From contig NZ_SORE01000001.1 in the NCBI RefSeq assembly GCF_004366595.1, forward strand, positions 1 to 64,000: 64,000 bases of DNA. The letters are read 5' to 3'. Within the stretch, counting starts at the first letter, position 1, and each line of letters begins with the position of its first letter. This document shows positions 11,801-20,071 of this stretch, in pieces. Below the pieces are notes generated by a model that saw nothing but the letters and a program-made list of their open reading frames with translations, did not search any database and was not told the origin of the DNA. The stretch is from Paraburkholderia rhizosphaerae. Lineage in GTDB: Bacteria > Pseudomonadota > Gammaproteobacteria > Burkholderiales > Burkholderiaceae. The position numbers and the translations under genes were made by a program.

Positions 11801-14800
11801 ACCACCGATCGCGACGGAATCCATCCCGGTCGCAACGGCCGCATCGAGCGTCGAGTTCGCGCTGAAATATTTGATCCCGCTGCCATTGGTGATGTTGTTC
11901 ACGACGTTGGTCAGATTCGTCACGTTGCCAGTCACGCTTGCGACGTTCTGATTCGTCTGGAACAACTGCGCGCCGTTCACGGCGTCCGTGCTCGCGGCGC
12001 TCAACGTACCCGCCGCAACGCGCGTGATTTTCGTGCCGTCCGTGCCCTTAAGCGTGACCGTGCCGCGCGTCGCGTCGTCGTAAGCGACGAATGCGGACGT
12101 TACATTGCCGCTGGTGTCGATGCTCGCGCCGAGATCCTTCAGCTGCTTCAGGTTCACCGCGTCGGAATCCGCCTTGCCGGCCGCAACATTGGCCAGCGTC
12201 ACCGGCGCCGATGCACTCTTGCCGCCGAGCGTCACGCGCGTTTTCGTCGTGTCGTCATACGCGACGAACGAACCGCTGACGCCGCCCGTCGTATCGAAGC
12301 TTGCGCCCAGGTCCTTCAGCTGCTTCAGGTTGACAGCGTCCGTATCGACCGTACCGGCTGCCACATTGACGACCTGACGCTCCGCCCCTGCCGCACCCAC
12401 TGATACGGTATTTGCACGATTCGCGAGCGCCCCCGAACCGAGCGCAACCGAACCGGACGCCGTCGCACGCGCATCGCCACCGATCGCAACCGAATTCGCC
12501 GCGGCAGCCGATGAATCGGCGAGCGTCGAGTTCGCGTGGAAGTACTTCACGCCGTTGCCACCGCCCGTGATGTTGTTCACGACGTTGCTCAGGTTCGTGA
12601 CGTTCTGATTCGTTTGATAAAGCTGCGCGCCATTCACCGCGTCCGTGCTCGCTGCATTCAACGCACCACTCTTCAGACCGGTGATCTGCGTACCGCCACT
12701 GCCTTTTAGCGTAATCGTGCTGCGCGTCGTGTCGTCATAGGAAACAAATGCGGTCGTCACGTTCCCGCTGGTGTCGATGCTCGCGCCGAGGTCCTTCAGC
12801 TGCTTCAGGTTCACCGCGTCGGAATCCGCCTTGCCGGCCGCGACATTGGCCAGCGTCACCGGCACCGACGCACTCTTGCCGCCGAGCGTCACGCGCGTTT
12901 TCGTCGTGTCGTCATACGCGACGAACGAACCGCTGACACCGCCCGTCGTATCGAAGCTTGCGCCCAGGTCCTTCAGCTGCTTCAGGTTGACAGCGTCCGT
13001 ATCGACCGTACCGGCTGCCACATTGACGACCTGACGCTCCGCCCCTGCCGCACCCACTGATACGGTATTTGCACGATTCGCGAGCGCCCCCGAACCGAGC
13101 GCAACCGAACCGGACGCCGTCGCACGCGCATCGCCACCGATCGCAACCGAATTCGCCGCGGCAGCCGATGAATCGGCGAGCGTCGAGTTCGCGTGGAAGT
13201 ACTTCACGCCGTTGCCACCGCCCGTGATGTTGTTCACGACGTTGGTCAGATTCGTCACGTTGCCGGCAACGTTCGAGACATCCTGATTCGTCTTGAACAA
13301 CTGCGCACCGTTTACCGCATCCGTACTGCTCGCGCTCAGCGTCCCGCCAAGTACGCCGGTGATCTTCGTGCCACCGCTACCCTTAAGCGTGACCTGCTGC
13401 TTCGTCGAATCGTCGTATGCGACGAAGCCGCCGTTGACGTTCCCGCCGCTATCAAAACTCGCGCCGAGATCCTTCAGCTGTTTGACATTCACTGCGTCGG
13501 CGTCGGCCTTGCCGTCCGCGACATTGGCGAGCGTCACCCGCTTCGTCGCACTGGTGCCGCCGAGCGTGACCCTGTCGCGTGCAGACGTATCGTATTTGAC
13601 AGCGTCGGCCGCGCCCGCTCCGGACAACGCAGCAGCGTTAATCGCGGAGCCGACGTCCGTATAGGTCTGTCCGCCGACCGTATATGCCGGCTGTTTGATG
13701 GTGCCATTAGTATTGACGGCAGCGCCGCCGCCGAGCGCGGTCGTGATACCCGTCAACTGCTCGACATTGACCGCATCGAACTTCGCTGTACCGGCCGCGA
13801 CATTGACGATCTGGCGTTGCTTTGTGCCATTGCCGACCGATACCGAATTCGCGCGATCCGCAACCGACCCGGAACCCAGCGCAACGGCCGTCGACGCATT
13901 GGCGGTAGCGCCCCGACCGATTGCGACACCGCTATCCGCCGCGTTCAACGTCACCGCATTCGTACCGATCGCCACTGAGCCGACGCCGTTCGCCACCGAT
14001 GAAGTCCCGATACCTAACGTATCCTCGGTTTCCGCACTGGCCAGATAGCCGATCGCAACGCCGTTGCGCGCCTCGAAACCGGTCGTTGCGCCCACACCGA
14101 TCACCGTCGTATTGACACCCAGCGCGCCCGCTTTCGCGCCGATCGCCGTGGAGCCGGTGCGCAACGCGCCCGCGCCCGAGCCGACCGCGACTGCGTTGGG
14201 TCCAGTCGCCGCCGACGTCGGCCCGACCGCCATCGCGTTCAGATCGTCCGACGCATGAGTCGCCGCGCCGGGCGTCGTATTTGCGCTGACCGCTATATAG
14301 TTGGTGACCGGCACCGCGGCGAGCAGCGCCATCGACTTCACGCCATTGCTTTGCTTCGTCAATTGCTGCTGGAGCGCCGTCAACTGCCCGACCGTCGCCG
14401 CATCGGTCGCATTGATGCCAGCCGCGACATTCGTGATGCGCTTCTCGCCGCCGATATGGCCGATCGACACCGTATTGGCCTCATACGCCTGCGCGCCCGA
14501 ACCCAATGCGACCGAGTCGTCGAACTGCGCGCGAGCGCCCGTGCCGATCGCAAGAGTTCGATTGCCCGCGGCGAACGCCCCGCCGCCGATTGCCGTCGTC
14601 TCGCTGCCAAGCGACATCGACTCGCTTGCGTCCGACACCACCTTGACGTACTTCGCAGTGACCTGAACATCCTTGCCGACCGCACCAATCGCGTTCATCG
14701 CGGAGCCGATGTCGTTGTACGTGGTGCCTGAAATCGTGAAGGACGGCGCGGTCACCGTGCCATCCTGCTTCACGCTCGACCCGGCTCCGACCACCTTGGC

Positions 14801-16828
14801 GACGCTGTTTGCCGTCGCAAACAGCTGGCTGCCGTTCACGGCGTCCTTGCTGCCCGCATCGAGCCGGGCCGCCGCGACGTTGGTCACCTGCACGGGCGCC
14901 GACGCGCTCACGCCACCGAGCGTCACCTTGTCATGCGCGCTCGTGTCGTAAGTCACGCCATTCGCCGAGCCCGAACCGATCTTCGCATTGACCGCCGACA
15001 ACGCGGACCCGACATTGTTGTACGTCGTGCCATCGAGTGTATACGCGGTCGACACGCGGCCATCCGCACCCACGGCCGACGCACCGCCCAGCGCGCTCGC
15101 GACGCTCGACGACGTTTGATATAGCTGCGCGCCGCTCACCGCATCGCTACTTGTCGCGGACACGCTTCCCGCGGCGACGTTCGTCAGCGCGACAGGCGCA
15201 CTGGCCGTCGCGCCGCCGAGCGTCACCTTGGTATGCGACGACCCGTCGTACTTCACCGCATCCGCCGAACTGCCGCCGCTCCCGCTTACCGAAAGCGCAT
15301 CGATCGCTGCTCCGACGTTGTGATAAGTCTTGCCCGCCACCGTATAAGACGGCGCGGTAATCGATCCATCGGCGGTATCGGCGCTCGCGCTACCGCCGAG
15401 CGCGTTCGCGGTGCTCTGCGCAAGCGCGCCGAAGCCCTTGCCGATTTCCTGGAAGCCCTGATTCGTTGCGGTCGCCAACGCGAAGATCTGCGAACCGTTG
15501 ATCGCGTCCGTGCTGTTCTGCGTGATTGCGCCCGATGCCAGATTCGACACTGTCACGGGCTGCGTCGCGCCGACGCCGCCGAGTGTCAGCGTCGTATGCG
15601 CGGATGTGTCGTATTGCACGAGATTCGGCACGCCGCCTGTGATCGCGCTCTGCACCGTCGTATTCAACTGACGCAGATTGACTGCGTCAGTGTCGGTCGT
15701 GCCAGCGGCAACGTTCGTCAACTGGCGCTCGAGACCCGGGCTACCGAACGAAACCGAGTTCGCGCGATCAGCGCGTGAGTTCGAGCCGATCGCCGCCGAG
15801 TTGTACGCAAGCGCGGTCGCATTACCGCCAATCGCGACGGATTCTTTGCCCCCGGCTGTCGAATCGGCGAGCGTCGAATTCGCGTGGAAAAATTTGAGGT
15901 CGGTTGGATCGGGCGGCGGCGGGGGCGGCGTCACACCACCGCCGCCCATACTGGCGATCGCGGCATTCAACTGATTGACGTTAACCGCATCGGTCCCAGC
16001 GCTACCGGCCGCGACATTGACGATCTGCCGCTCGCCGCCCTGCCGGCCGACCGACACCGTGTTCGCGCGTGTCGCGACTGACTCGTAGCCGAGCGCGACT
16101 GACTTGCTGCCAAGCGCGGACGCGTGCGAGCCGAGCGCCGTCGAGCCATCCGCCGACGCTAGCGAGCGCCCGCCCAATGCGGTCGTGTATGTGCTCGTGG
16201 CTTGTGCGTCACCGCCCAGCGCAACGGCGTGGTACAGGCCGCTGGCCTGCGCGTTGGCCCCCAGCGCAACGGTCTGCGCACCTTGCGCAAGCGACGCCGC
16301 GCCAATCGCGACCGGCCCGTTGCCGGTGTTGCCGCCCTCCGACCCATAAGTCACGCCATCGGTACTGGTGCCGTTGGCGCGCGCCCCACCGCCGATCGAA
16401 ATCGCATCACTACCCTTCGCCCAGGAGTCGGGCAACGCGGAATTCACATGGAAGTACTTGAGGTTGTTGCGATCGTACGTATACGCATAAGCCTCCTGTG
16501 CATTGACGCCGTTATACGTGATGTTCGTCGTGCTGCCGCCATCGCCGCCGCACCAGAATAGAAAACAGAAGAACCAGTCGTTCGTCGGCTTGGGAGTGGC
16601 CGCCGCACTATTCGCGCTGGCGATGTTTGACGGCACTTTGGGCACCGTCGACGTATCAGCCGCATAGGACATGCCGGCCACTCCAAACGTAGCCGCGGAC
16701 GCGAGCGCGGCAGTGGCAATGCTGCGCGCGCGGCGATTCGATTTCTTGCCTGCTGATCGAGCGGTTTCCGCCGCCGCGACATACGTGCCGGTTGACTCGT
16801 TCCAGACTGACTTGTACGCCTTGTTCAT
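8876..16828 (-). CDS. Giant trimeric autotransporter adhesin (YadA/Hia/BpaA-like)
   Basis: 2650 residues. Order: extended signal peptide region (MNKAYKSVWNESTGTYVAAA, 1-25), hydrophobic core and a likely signal peptidase site after Ala56 (SYA/AD), an odd Cys/aromatic stretch (84-95), then many YadA-head repeats of the GxxSVAIGxxA type separated by neck motifs (NVAAGTxxTDAVNVxQL). The C-terminal ~90 residues hold a short coiled coil and the YadA beta-barrel anchor (GIAAASALNV to the end). The family forms trimeric surface fibres binding host or matrix proteins, cells or each other. Large internal duplications are visible at DNA level. The final residues are VFGN, without the terminal aromatic usual for outer-membrane barrels. 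Upstream, AAGG lies 8 bases before the atg. It precedes an OmpA-type lipoprotein gene. Confidence 0.95.
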   Translation of the reverse strand: MNKAYKSVWNESTGTYVAAAETARSAGKKSNRRARSIATAALASAATFGVAGMSYAADTSTVPKVPSNIASANSAAATPKPTNDWFFCFLFWCGGDGGSTTNITYNGVNAQEAYAYTYDRNNLKYFHVNSALPDSWAKGSDAISIGGGARANGTSTDGVTYGSEGGNTGNGPVAIGAASLAQGAQTVALGANAQASGLYHAVALGGDAQATSTYTTALGGRSLASADGSTALGSHASALGSKSVALGYESVATRANTVSVGRQGGERQIVNVAAGSAGTDAVNVNQLNAAIASMGGGGVTPPPPPPDPTDLKFFHANSTLADSTAGGKESVAIGGNATALAYNSAAIGSNSRADRANSVSFGSPGLERQLTNVAAGTTDTDAVNLRQLNTTVQSAITGGVPNLVQYDTSAHTTLTLGGVGATQPVTVSNLASGAITQNSTDAINGSQIFALATATNQGFQEIGKGFGALAQSTANALGGSASADTADGSITAPSYTVAGKTYHNVGAAIDALSVSGSGGSSADAVKYDGSSHTKVTLGGATASAPVALTNVAAGSVSATSSDAVSGAQLYQTSSSVASALGGASAVGADGRVSTAYTLDGTTYNNVGSALSAVNAKIGSGSANGVTYDTSAHDKVTLGGVSASAPVQVTNVAAARLDAGSKDAVNGSQLFATANSVAKVVGAGSSVKQDGTVTAPSFTISGTTYNDIGSAMNAIGAVGKDVQVTAKYVKVVSDASESMSLGSETTAIGGGAFAAGNRTLAIGTGARAQFDDSVALGSGAQAYEANTVSIGHIGGEKRITNVAAGINATDAATVGQLTALQQQLTKQSNGVKSMALLAAVPVTNYIAVSANTTPGAATHASDDLNAMAVGPTSAATGPNAVAVGSGAGALRTGSTAIGAKAGALGVNTTVIGVGATTGFEARNGVAIGYLASAETEDTLGIGTSSVANGVGSVAIGTNAVTLNAADSGVAIGRGATANASTAVALGSGSVADRANSVSVGNGTKQRQIVNVAAGTAKFDAVNVEQLTGITTALGGGAAVNTNGTIKQPAYTVGGQTYTDVGSAINAAALSGAGAADAVKYDTSARDRVTLGGTSATKRVTLANVADGKADADAVNVKQLKDLGASFDSGGNVNGGFVAYDDSTKQQVTLKGSGGTKITGVLGGTLSASSTDAVNGAQLFKTNQDVSNVAGNVTNLTNVVNNITGGGNGVKYFHANSTLADSSAAAANSVAIGGDARATASGSVALGSGALANRANTVSVGAAGAERQVVNVAAGTVDTDAVNLKQLKDLGASFDTTGGVSGSFVAYDDTTKTRVTLGGKSASVPVTLANVAAGKADSDAVNLKQLKDLGASIDTSGNVTTAFVSYDDTTRSTITLKGSGGTQITGLKSGALNAASTDAVNGAQLYQTNQNVTNLSNVVNNITGGGNGVKYFHANSTLADSSAAAANSVAIGGDARATASGSVALGSGALANRANTVSVGAAGAERQVVNVAAGTVDTDAVNLKQLKDLGASFDTTGGVSGSFVAYDDTTKTRVTLGGKSASAPVTLANVAAGKADSDAVNLKQLKDLGASIDTSGNVTSAFVAYDDATRGTVTLKGTDGTKITRVAAGTLSAASTDAVNGAQLFQTNQNVASVTGNVTNLTNVVNNITNGSGIKYFSANSTLDAAVATGMDSVAIGGNARATSANSVALGASSLTVSNLSAPAYQPGSLELAGIAPAGEVSVGSIGKERRVTNVAAGSSGTDAVNVSQLKSAVAASSSASLASAVLYDTSAHDSVTLGGTAAVAPVALKNVGAGQLAAASRDAVNGSQLFNTATTTAAALGGGAVAGADGMIKAPTYNVSGKTYGDVGSALAAVGYTVDTINSNVTSATKYISVAAPDDDPSTPEAKATGGSAVAIGSGALAGADQSIAIGAGAGTPQGKGNVALGLSAIASADGAMAMGSNAKARNVDSIAIGHNAVTEFDNSIAIGMGSRTDAANVVSVGNSVSQRRITHVADGIDATDAATVGQLAALKQQVVKQTAGVQSMLLGAKPVTDFIAVSSNTTPGAATHASDDLNAMAVGPTSAATGPDALAVGAGAGAMRTGSTAIGSKAGALGVNTTVIGVGATTGFEARNSVAIGYKASAEREDVLAVGSSAIASGVNTVALGSASVAERANTVSVGNATLQRQIINVGAGTGNFDAVNVNQLKGALAALGGGARLDDTGAVQAPKYTIGGQTYTDVGAALTAASTMGSGSDDAVTYDTSAHNRVSLGGTGASAPVMLTNLAAGAVTASSKDAINGAQLYGTADSLASALGGGAKVGVDGKVTKPTYSINGGTYDNVGTAFNAVDSALASGYQGPGAVVYDSTKRNRVTLGGVGTSGPVTVTNVADAKSDLDAVNLKQLKAAGITVDPGTGVVTNAFVAYDNASKSSVTLNAGGSATQLKNVADGVDQFDAVNVRQMQSYVTTQISSFTPPTPTVVVNDLPTGTASGDAIAIGNGSVASGTAAIAIGARTVTAGNQSVALGVGASAPATNSVALGANAVADRDNTVSVGSPGAERQITNVAAGSAPTDAVNVGQLGSAVNGIQSRINDMDRDNRRGIAAASALNVVTPYLPGRTTLNAGVAGYRGTAALGIGVSRWNDKGTVNYNLGVSSAGGNSTIVRAGVGIVFGN
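10441..10730 (-). repeat. Long-range repeat inside adhesin gene, copy A
   Basis: This stretch matches 14011-14300 closely, 3570 bases (1190 codons) away and in frame. Both encode the block beginning SANTTPGAATHASDDLNAMA and ending around FEARNxVAIGYxASAE. Boundaries are approximate, read by eye. Confidence 0.7.
12116..13245 (-). repeat. Near-identical in-frame tandem repeat in adhesin gene (period 657 bases)
   Basis: Sequence from about 12116 to 12588 recurs from about 12773 to 13245 with an offset of exactly 657 bases, i.e. 219 codons. From 12297 onward I found no difference in the parts I compared, and only about five substitutions before that. Each unit carries a head segment, two neck motifs and a conserved KYFHANSTLADSSAAAANS block. 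Confidence 0.85.
14011..14300 (-). repeat. Long-range repeat inside adhesin gene, copy B
   Basis: This is the counterpart of 10441-10730. The two copies differ at scattered, mainly third-codon positions, so this is an older duplication than the 657-base tandem one. Boundaries are approximate. Confidence 0.7.
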
Positions 16829-17315
16829 TCCTCTTGCCTTCTCACAAATAAAACAGGTGAATTCCTCGTGCGTGCGCTTTTAATTGCGCGTGACGGCTCC
16901 CGATAAACCCGTCTATCGACGTATCCGGTCGAAACAGGCTTTTCGCGTGGCCAATTTATATTTTCGAGAAGGTTTTAAAAATCAGGGAAAGATGCTCGTT
17001 TGTAGGGTTTTTCTGAAAATGCAAACGGAAAAAGGAATTTGATGGCAAGTCAAGCGTATCCGATCAACTTATCCGGTTGAAGGCAGGAAGACTAGCAAGA
17101 ACACTTGATACAGCGTCGCTCTCAAGACAGCGAATTTGCGAAACATATAGCGCACGTTAAGAAATTTCTCGCGCCTCTTAACGCGACACCTCCTTATAAT
17201 TCGAGTGAACGTGATCGGATATTTAATTCACTGCAGTCACGTTTCATCGAGTTATCTTTAAATCACGAATCAGTTAATCCTGAAAAATCTTTCATTCACG
17301 CCCATTGACACTTTC
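16829..17315. promoter_or_regulatory. AT-rich divergent control region between adhesin and Tad pilus operon
   Basis: 487 bases without a convincing gene, much richer in A and T than the flanks. It must carry the adhesin promoter (leftward) and the pilus operon promoter (rightward). A 12-base element TATCCGGTYGAA occurs twice in the same orientation (16922-16933 and 17070-17081). A TATAAT hexamer at 17195-17200 could be a -10 box for the pilus operon, but no good -35 box lies 17 bases upstream. An open frame at 17105-17308 needs a ttg start and is not annotated. Confidence 0.5.
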
Positions 17316-17624
17316 ATGATCAAACTCATCAAACCTTCTCTCGCTCACAAGACAAGCAGGCAGCTCGGTCAGGGTATGACTGAGTACATCATCATCGTGG
17401 CGCTGATTGCGGTATCCGCAATCGCCGTTTACGCATCGTTCGGGAAAACGATCCGGCAGCAGACCGCTGGGCTCGCGCACGAAATGTCCGGCACCGACTC
17501 GGCAACCGACGTGAATGACGCGAAAACCGCCGCGGGCAACGCGAAGACCGACGCTGGCAAAAACAAGGGTATGGGCGCGTATGGCAGCGGCGGCAACATG
17601 GACGCGGGCACGGACGGCAAGTAA
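17316..17624 (+). CDS. Flp-type pilin candidate, first gene of Tad operon
   Basis: 102 residues. A short basic leader ends at RQLG, and the sequence QGMTEYIIIVALIAVSAIAV follows: cleavage after Gly18 puts Glu at +5 and Tyr at +6, as in Flp prepilins, followed by the usual hydrophobic helix. The tail is unusually long and hydrophilic (rich in Asp, Lys, Gly, Ala), so the mature protein is longer than typical Flp pilins of about 50 residues. As first gene of the operon it is the best candidate for the major pilin. A prepilin peptidase is needed but none is encoded in this window. The Shine-Dalgarno is weak. Confidence 0.8.
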   Translation: MIKLIKPSLAHKTSRQLGQGMTEYIIIVALIAVSAIAVYASFGKTIRQQTAGLAHEMSGTDSATDVNDAKTAAGNAKTDAGKNKGMGAYGSGGNMDAGTDGK

Positions 17625-17645
17625 CGCCAGCGGCTCAAAACGATC

Positions 17646-19181
17646 ATGCAACGCTCGGCCCGCGTGGTCAGGATGCGCCGTGCTCGCGCTTGCGGGCAGG
17701 CGCTGGTGCCTGCCCTTCTCTTTCTGCTGATCGGCGGCATTGGACTCTATGTCGCGTTCGGCTCGTTTCAGATGAGCGGCGCGAAGCTCAAGCTGCAGAA
17801 CACCGCCGATGCCGCCGCATATAGCGCGGCCGTGCTGCAGGCACGCGACTACAACTTTTCGGCCTACACAAACCGCGCGATGGTTGCCAACCAGGTCACC
17901 GCAGCGCAAGTGGTCGCGTTGAAGTCGTGGATAGACGAACTCGACGCAACCTATGCGGGCTACCCCGACACAGAAGACCTGATTCGCACGGTTGCCGCTC
18001 ATCCCCCATTGTGGAGCACGCCGAACCGACGCGGCCGGATCGATATCGAACCCGTGCGCAGCACGCTCGACGCACTGTTGCCCACTGTCGCGCAAGACAT
18101 TGGCTCGATCACGCGAGCGCTGAGCACCGCGCAGGTCCACTATCACATGGCGCTCATCACCGCGGTACCCGACACCGCCGATGCCGTCGCGCGGCAAAAC
18201 CAGCCCGATACGCACGTGACGGCCGGATACTTCACGAGTGTGCGCAACGCCGCGCAACTCGTCGCGTGGCAATCCTATACGACGATCGTCACGCCGGCCG
18301 GCACGCTGGGTCGCGACCGTTTCGCGGATGTCGTCACGGATGGGCAAACACTCGATGGTTTCGTCAAACAACGCGCATCGTCGCGCACGGTGGCGCCCAA
18401 CTACCAGCAGCTCGACGATCAGGCGTCGCCGACGTGCCGGCCCGCTGGCCGCATCACGATCACCGTCTCGCATGTCGGCGGCACACAACTGCGCAGCGAC
18501 AAGAAAGGCTGGCAGTCTATCGATGCAAGCACCGCGCACATCATGACCCCGTGCACCGGGCCGATCGATGCGATTGCGGGCCACGGTGGCAGCACCAACG
18601 GCAACACTCGCGGCTATATGACGAACCCGCCGTTTGTGTCATGGAGCGACTGGAAGGGATACGGCGGTTACTACAATTTTGGCGATCATACGAGTCCGAC
18701 ACCCGGACTGCTGATCCCGGATGCGATGGCCACTCAATTCACGCTTGGGCCCGGTCCATCACTCGATGCGAATAATGGCGGCCTGCTGCCCTATCAGGAC
18801 ATGACCGGCACACCGGGCGCGGACGACGCGCCGCGCATCACGATCGAAGTCGAACGCGACATCGGCACACTTACCCGGACGCGACAGCCTGGCGGCGCGG
18901 CGCGCATGCAAGTCGATAGCAGCGGCGCACGCGGTGTGATGCGCTCGCTCGCCAGCGCTCACGCGTATTTCGTGCGCCCCGCAGACGATCCGTTCGGCGT
19001 AGGGGCAAGCGGCGCACTGTTGCATGCGAACGAATGGTTGCGCGAAGACGGCAAACTGGAATATCCGAGCACGTTCAGCCCTTACTGGCAGGTTCGCCTT
19101 GCGCCGGTCAGCGAAAGTGAACGTGCGGCTGCAAGACAGGCGCACATGCCGGTCAGCAGCACAGCAACGAGCCGGCCATGA
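17646..19181 (+). CDS. TadG/TadE-like Tad pilus assembly protein
   Basis: 511 residues. The N terminus has a GQALVPALLFLLIGGIGLYV membrane segment followed by a conserved part (SGAKLKLQNTADAAAYSAA) typical of Tad-domain (TadG-like N-terminal) proteins. The long remainder is predicted to be periplasmic. The motif resembles the GQAxxE prepilin site but has Pro at +5 in place of Glu, so peptidase cleavage is doubtful. It begins 21 bases after the pilin candidate and overlaps the next gene by four bases (atga). It is probably an inner-membrane anchored pilus assembly or minor pilin-like component. Confidence 0.75.
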   Translation: MQRSARVVRMRRARACGQALVPALLFLLIGGIGLYVAFGSFQMSGAKLKLQNTADAAAYSAAVLQARDYNFSAYTNRAMVANQVTAAQVVALKSWIDELDATYAGYPDTEDLIRTVAAHPPLWSTPNRRGRIDIEPVRSTLDALLPTVAQDIGSITRALSTAQVHYHMALITAVPDTADAVARQNQPDTHVTAGYFTSVRNAAQLVAWQSYTTIVTPAGTLGRDRFADVVTDGQTLDGFVKQRASSRTVAPNYQQLDDQASPTCRPAGRITITVSHVGGTQLRSDKKGWQSIDASTAHIMTPCTGPIDAIAGHGGSTNGNTRGYMTNPPFVSWSDWKGYGGYYNFGDHTSPTPGLLIPDAMATQFTLGPGPSLDANNGGLLPYQDMTGTPGADDAPRITIEVERDIGTLTRTRQPGGAARMQVDSSGARGVMRSLASAHAYFVRPADDPFGVGASGALLHANEWLREDGKLEYPSTFSPYWQVRLAPVSESERAAARQAHMPVSSTATSRP

Positions 19182-20071
19182 CATTACACGCTCGCTCAAT
19201 GATGAAGAGTCACGGCCAGTCTGCCGCGCGCGCGGCCGCGGGCCAGGCGATGCTGGAACTTCTCGTCGCAACGTCGCTCGCCACCGCCGTTCTGTTTATT
19301 GCGTTGGCGATGCTCGGTAAATTCAGCGACGTCCGCAACAAAACGCTGCTGGGATCGCGTTACGTCGCGTGGGAACGCTCCGTATGGCTCTCAGCCGATG
19401 TGCGCGCGTCCGCGGATGCCGCGCACAGCGAGCGCGACTGGTTCGCCACGTATGGTAGCGGCGCGTTGCAAGTGACGAAAAGCGATGCCGCGATTCAGCG
19501 CGAGTTTCTTCAAAGGACCTTTGCGGCAAACGGCGCGCCGTTGGGCGGCGCGGACCGGGACGCGGATCGCTTGCCCGCCGCCGGGCAGGCGATGTGGCGC
19601 GACCACGGCGGCCAGCCATTGCTAGCCGCCGCACAGGACGTCGCCGCGCTCAGCGGCGCCGCATCGATCCCATCCGACGCGCTCGCGTCCTACACCGCGG
19701 ATGGATACGGCACGGTGCGCACGGCCGAAGGAGCGACATTTTCGGCGACGCTGGATCTACCGTCCCGCACGCTGCAATCCGGCACCCTCAGCGTTTCAGT
19801 CGGCAAGAAGAATGAAGCACTGAAGCGCTTGTGGCGAGACTTCGACGGCGTGACGTTTGCCGACACCAACGCGCTGCTCACCAACACATGGATGGCCGAA
19901 GGTTCGGCGAATAGCCGCGCACTGTTGACGCGCGCCGCGCCTGCGGCGCAGGTCGACCTCGTAGCACCGGCGCTGTACCAGGGTCTGCGGCGCTATGCGC
20001 CGGAAATCGACACGCTCGAATTCGGCCGCATTCGGCATGAAGTCTTGCCGGCCGATCGCCTTGCACCATGA
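19178..20071 (+). CDS. Tad pilus pseudopilin-like protein
   Basis: 297 residues. After a 22-residue leader comes GQAMLELLVATSLATAVLFI, with Glu at +5 after the putative cleavage Gly, the class seen in TadE-type pseudopilins. The region after it (LLGSRYVAWERSVW) and the rest are soluble and presumably periplasmic. It overlaps its upstream neighbour by four bases (atga) and overlaps the next gene by four bases too, a sign of translational coupling. An alternative atg lies 7 codons downstream. I cannot assign it to TadE, TadF or TadG with certainty. Confidence 0.65.
   Translation: MTLHARSMMKSHGQSAARAAAGQAMLELLVATSLATAVLFIALAMLGKFSDVRNKTLLGSRYVAWERSVWLSADVRASADAAHSERDWFATYGSGALQVTKSDAAIQREFLQRTFAANGAPLGGADRDADRLPAAGQAMWRDHGGQPLLAAAQDVAALSGAASIPSDALASYTADGYGTVRTAEGATFSATLDLPSRTLQSGTLSVSVGKKNEALKRLWRDFDGVTFADTNALLTNTWMAEGSANSRALLTRAAPAAQVDLVAPALYQGLRRYAPEIDTLEFGRIRHEVLPADRLAP

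Noticed and set aside
8876..16828. Mobile element or prophage tail fibre for the giant gene
   Set aside because: The ESPR signal, neck motifs and YadA anchor identify it as a trimeric autotransporter; no phage genes are near.
17105..17308. 67-codon open frame before the pilin gene
   Set aside because: It needs a ttg start without a ribosome site and lies in AT-rich control DNA; no family is recognised. It stays open mainly because the region is short.
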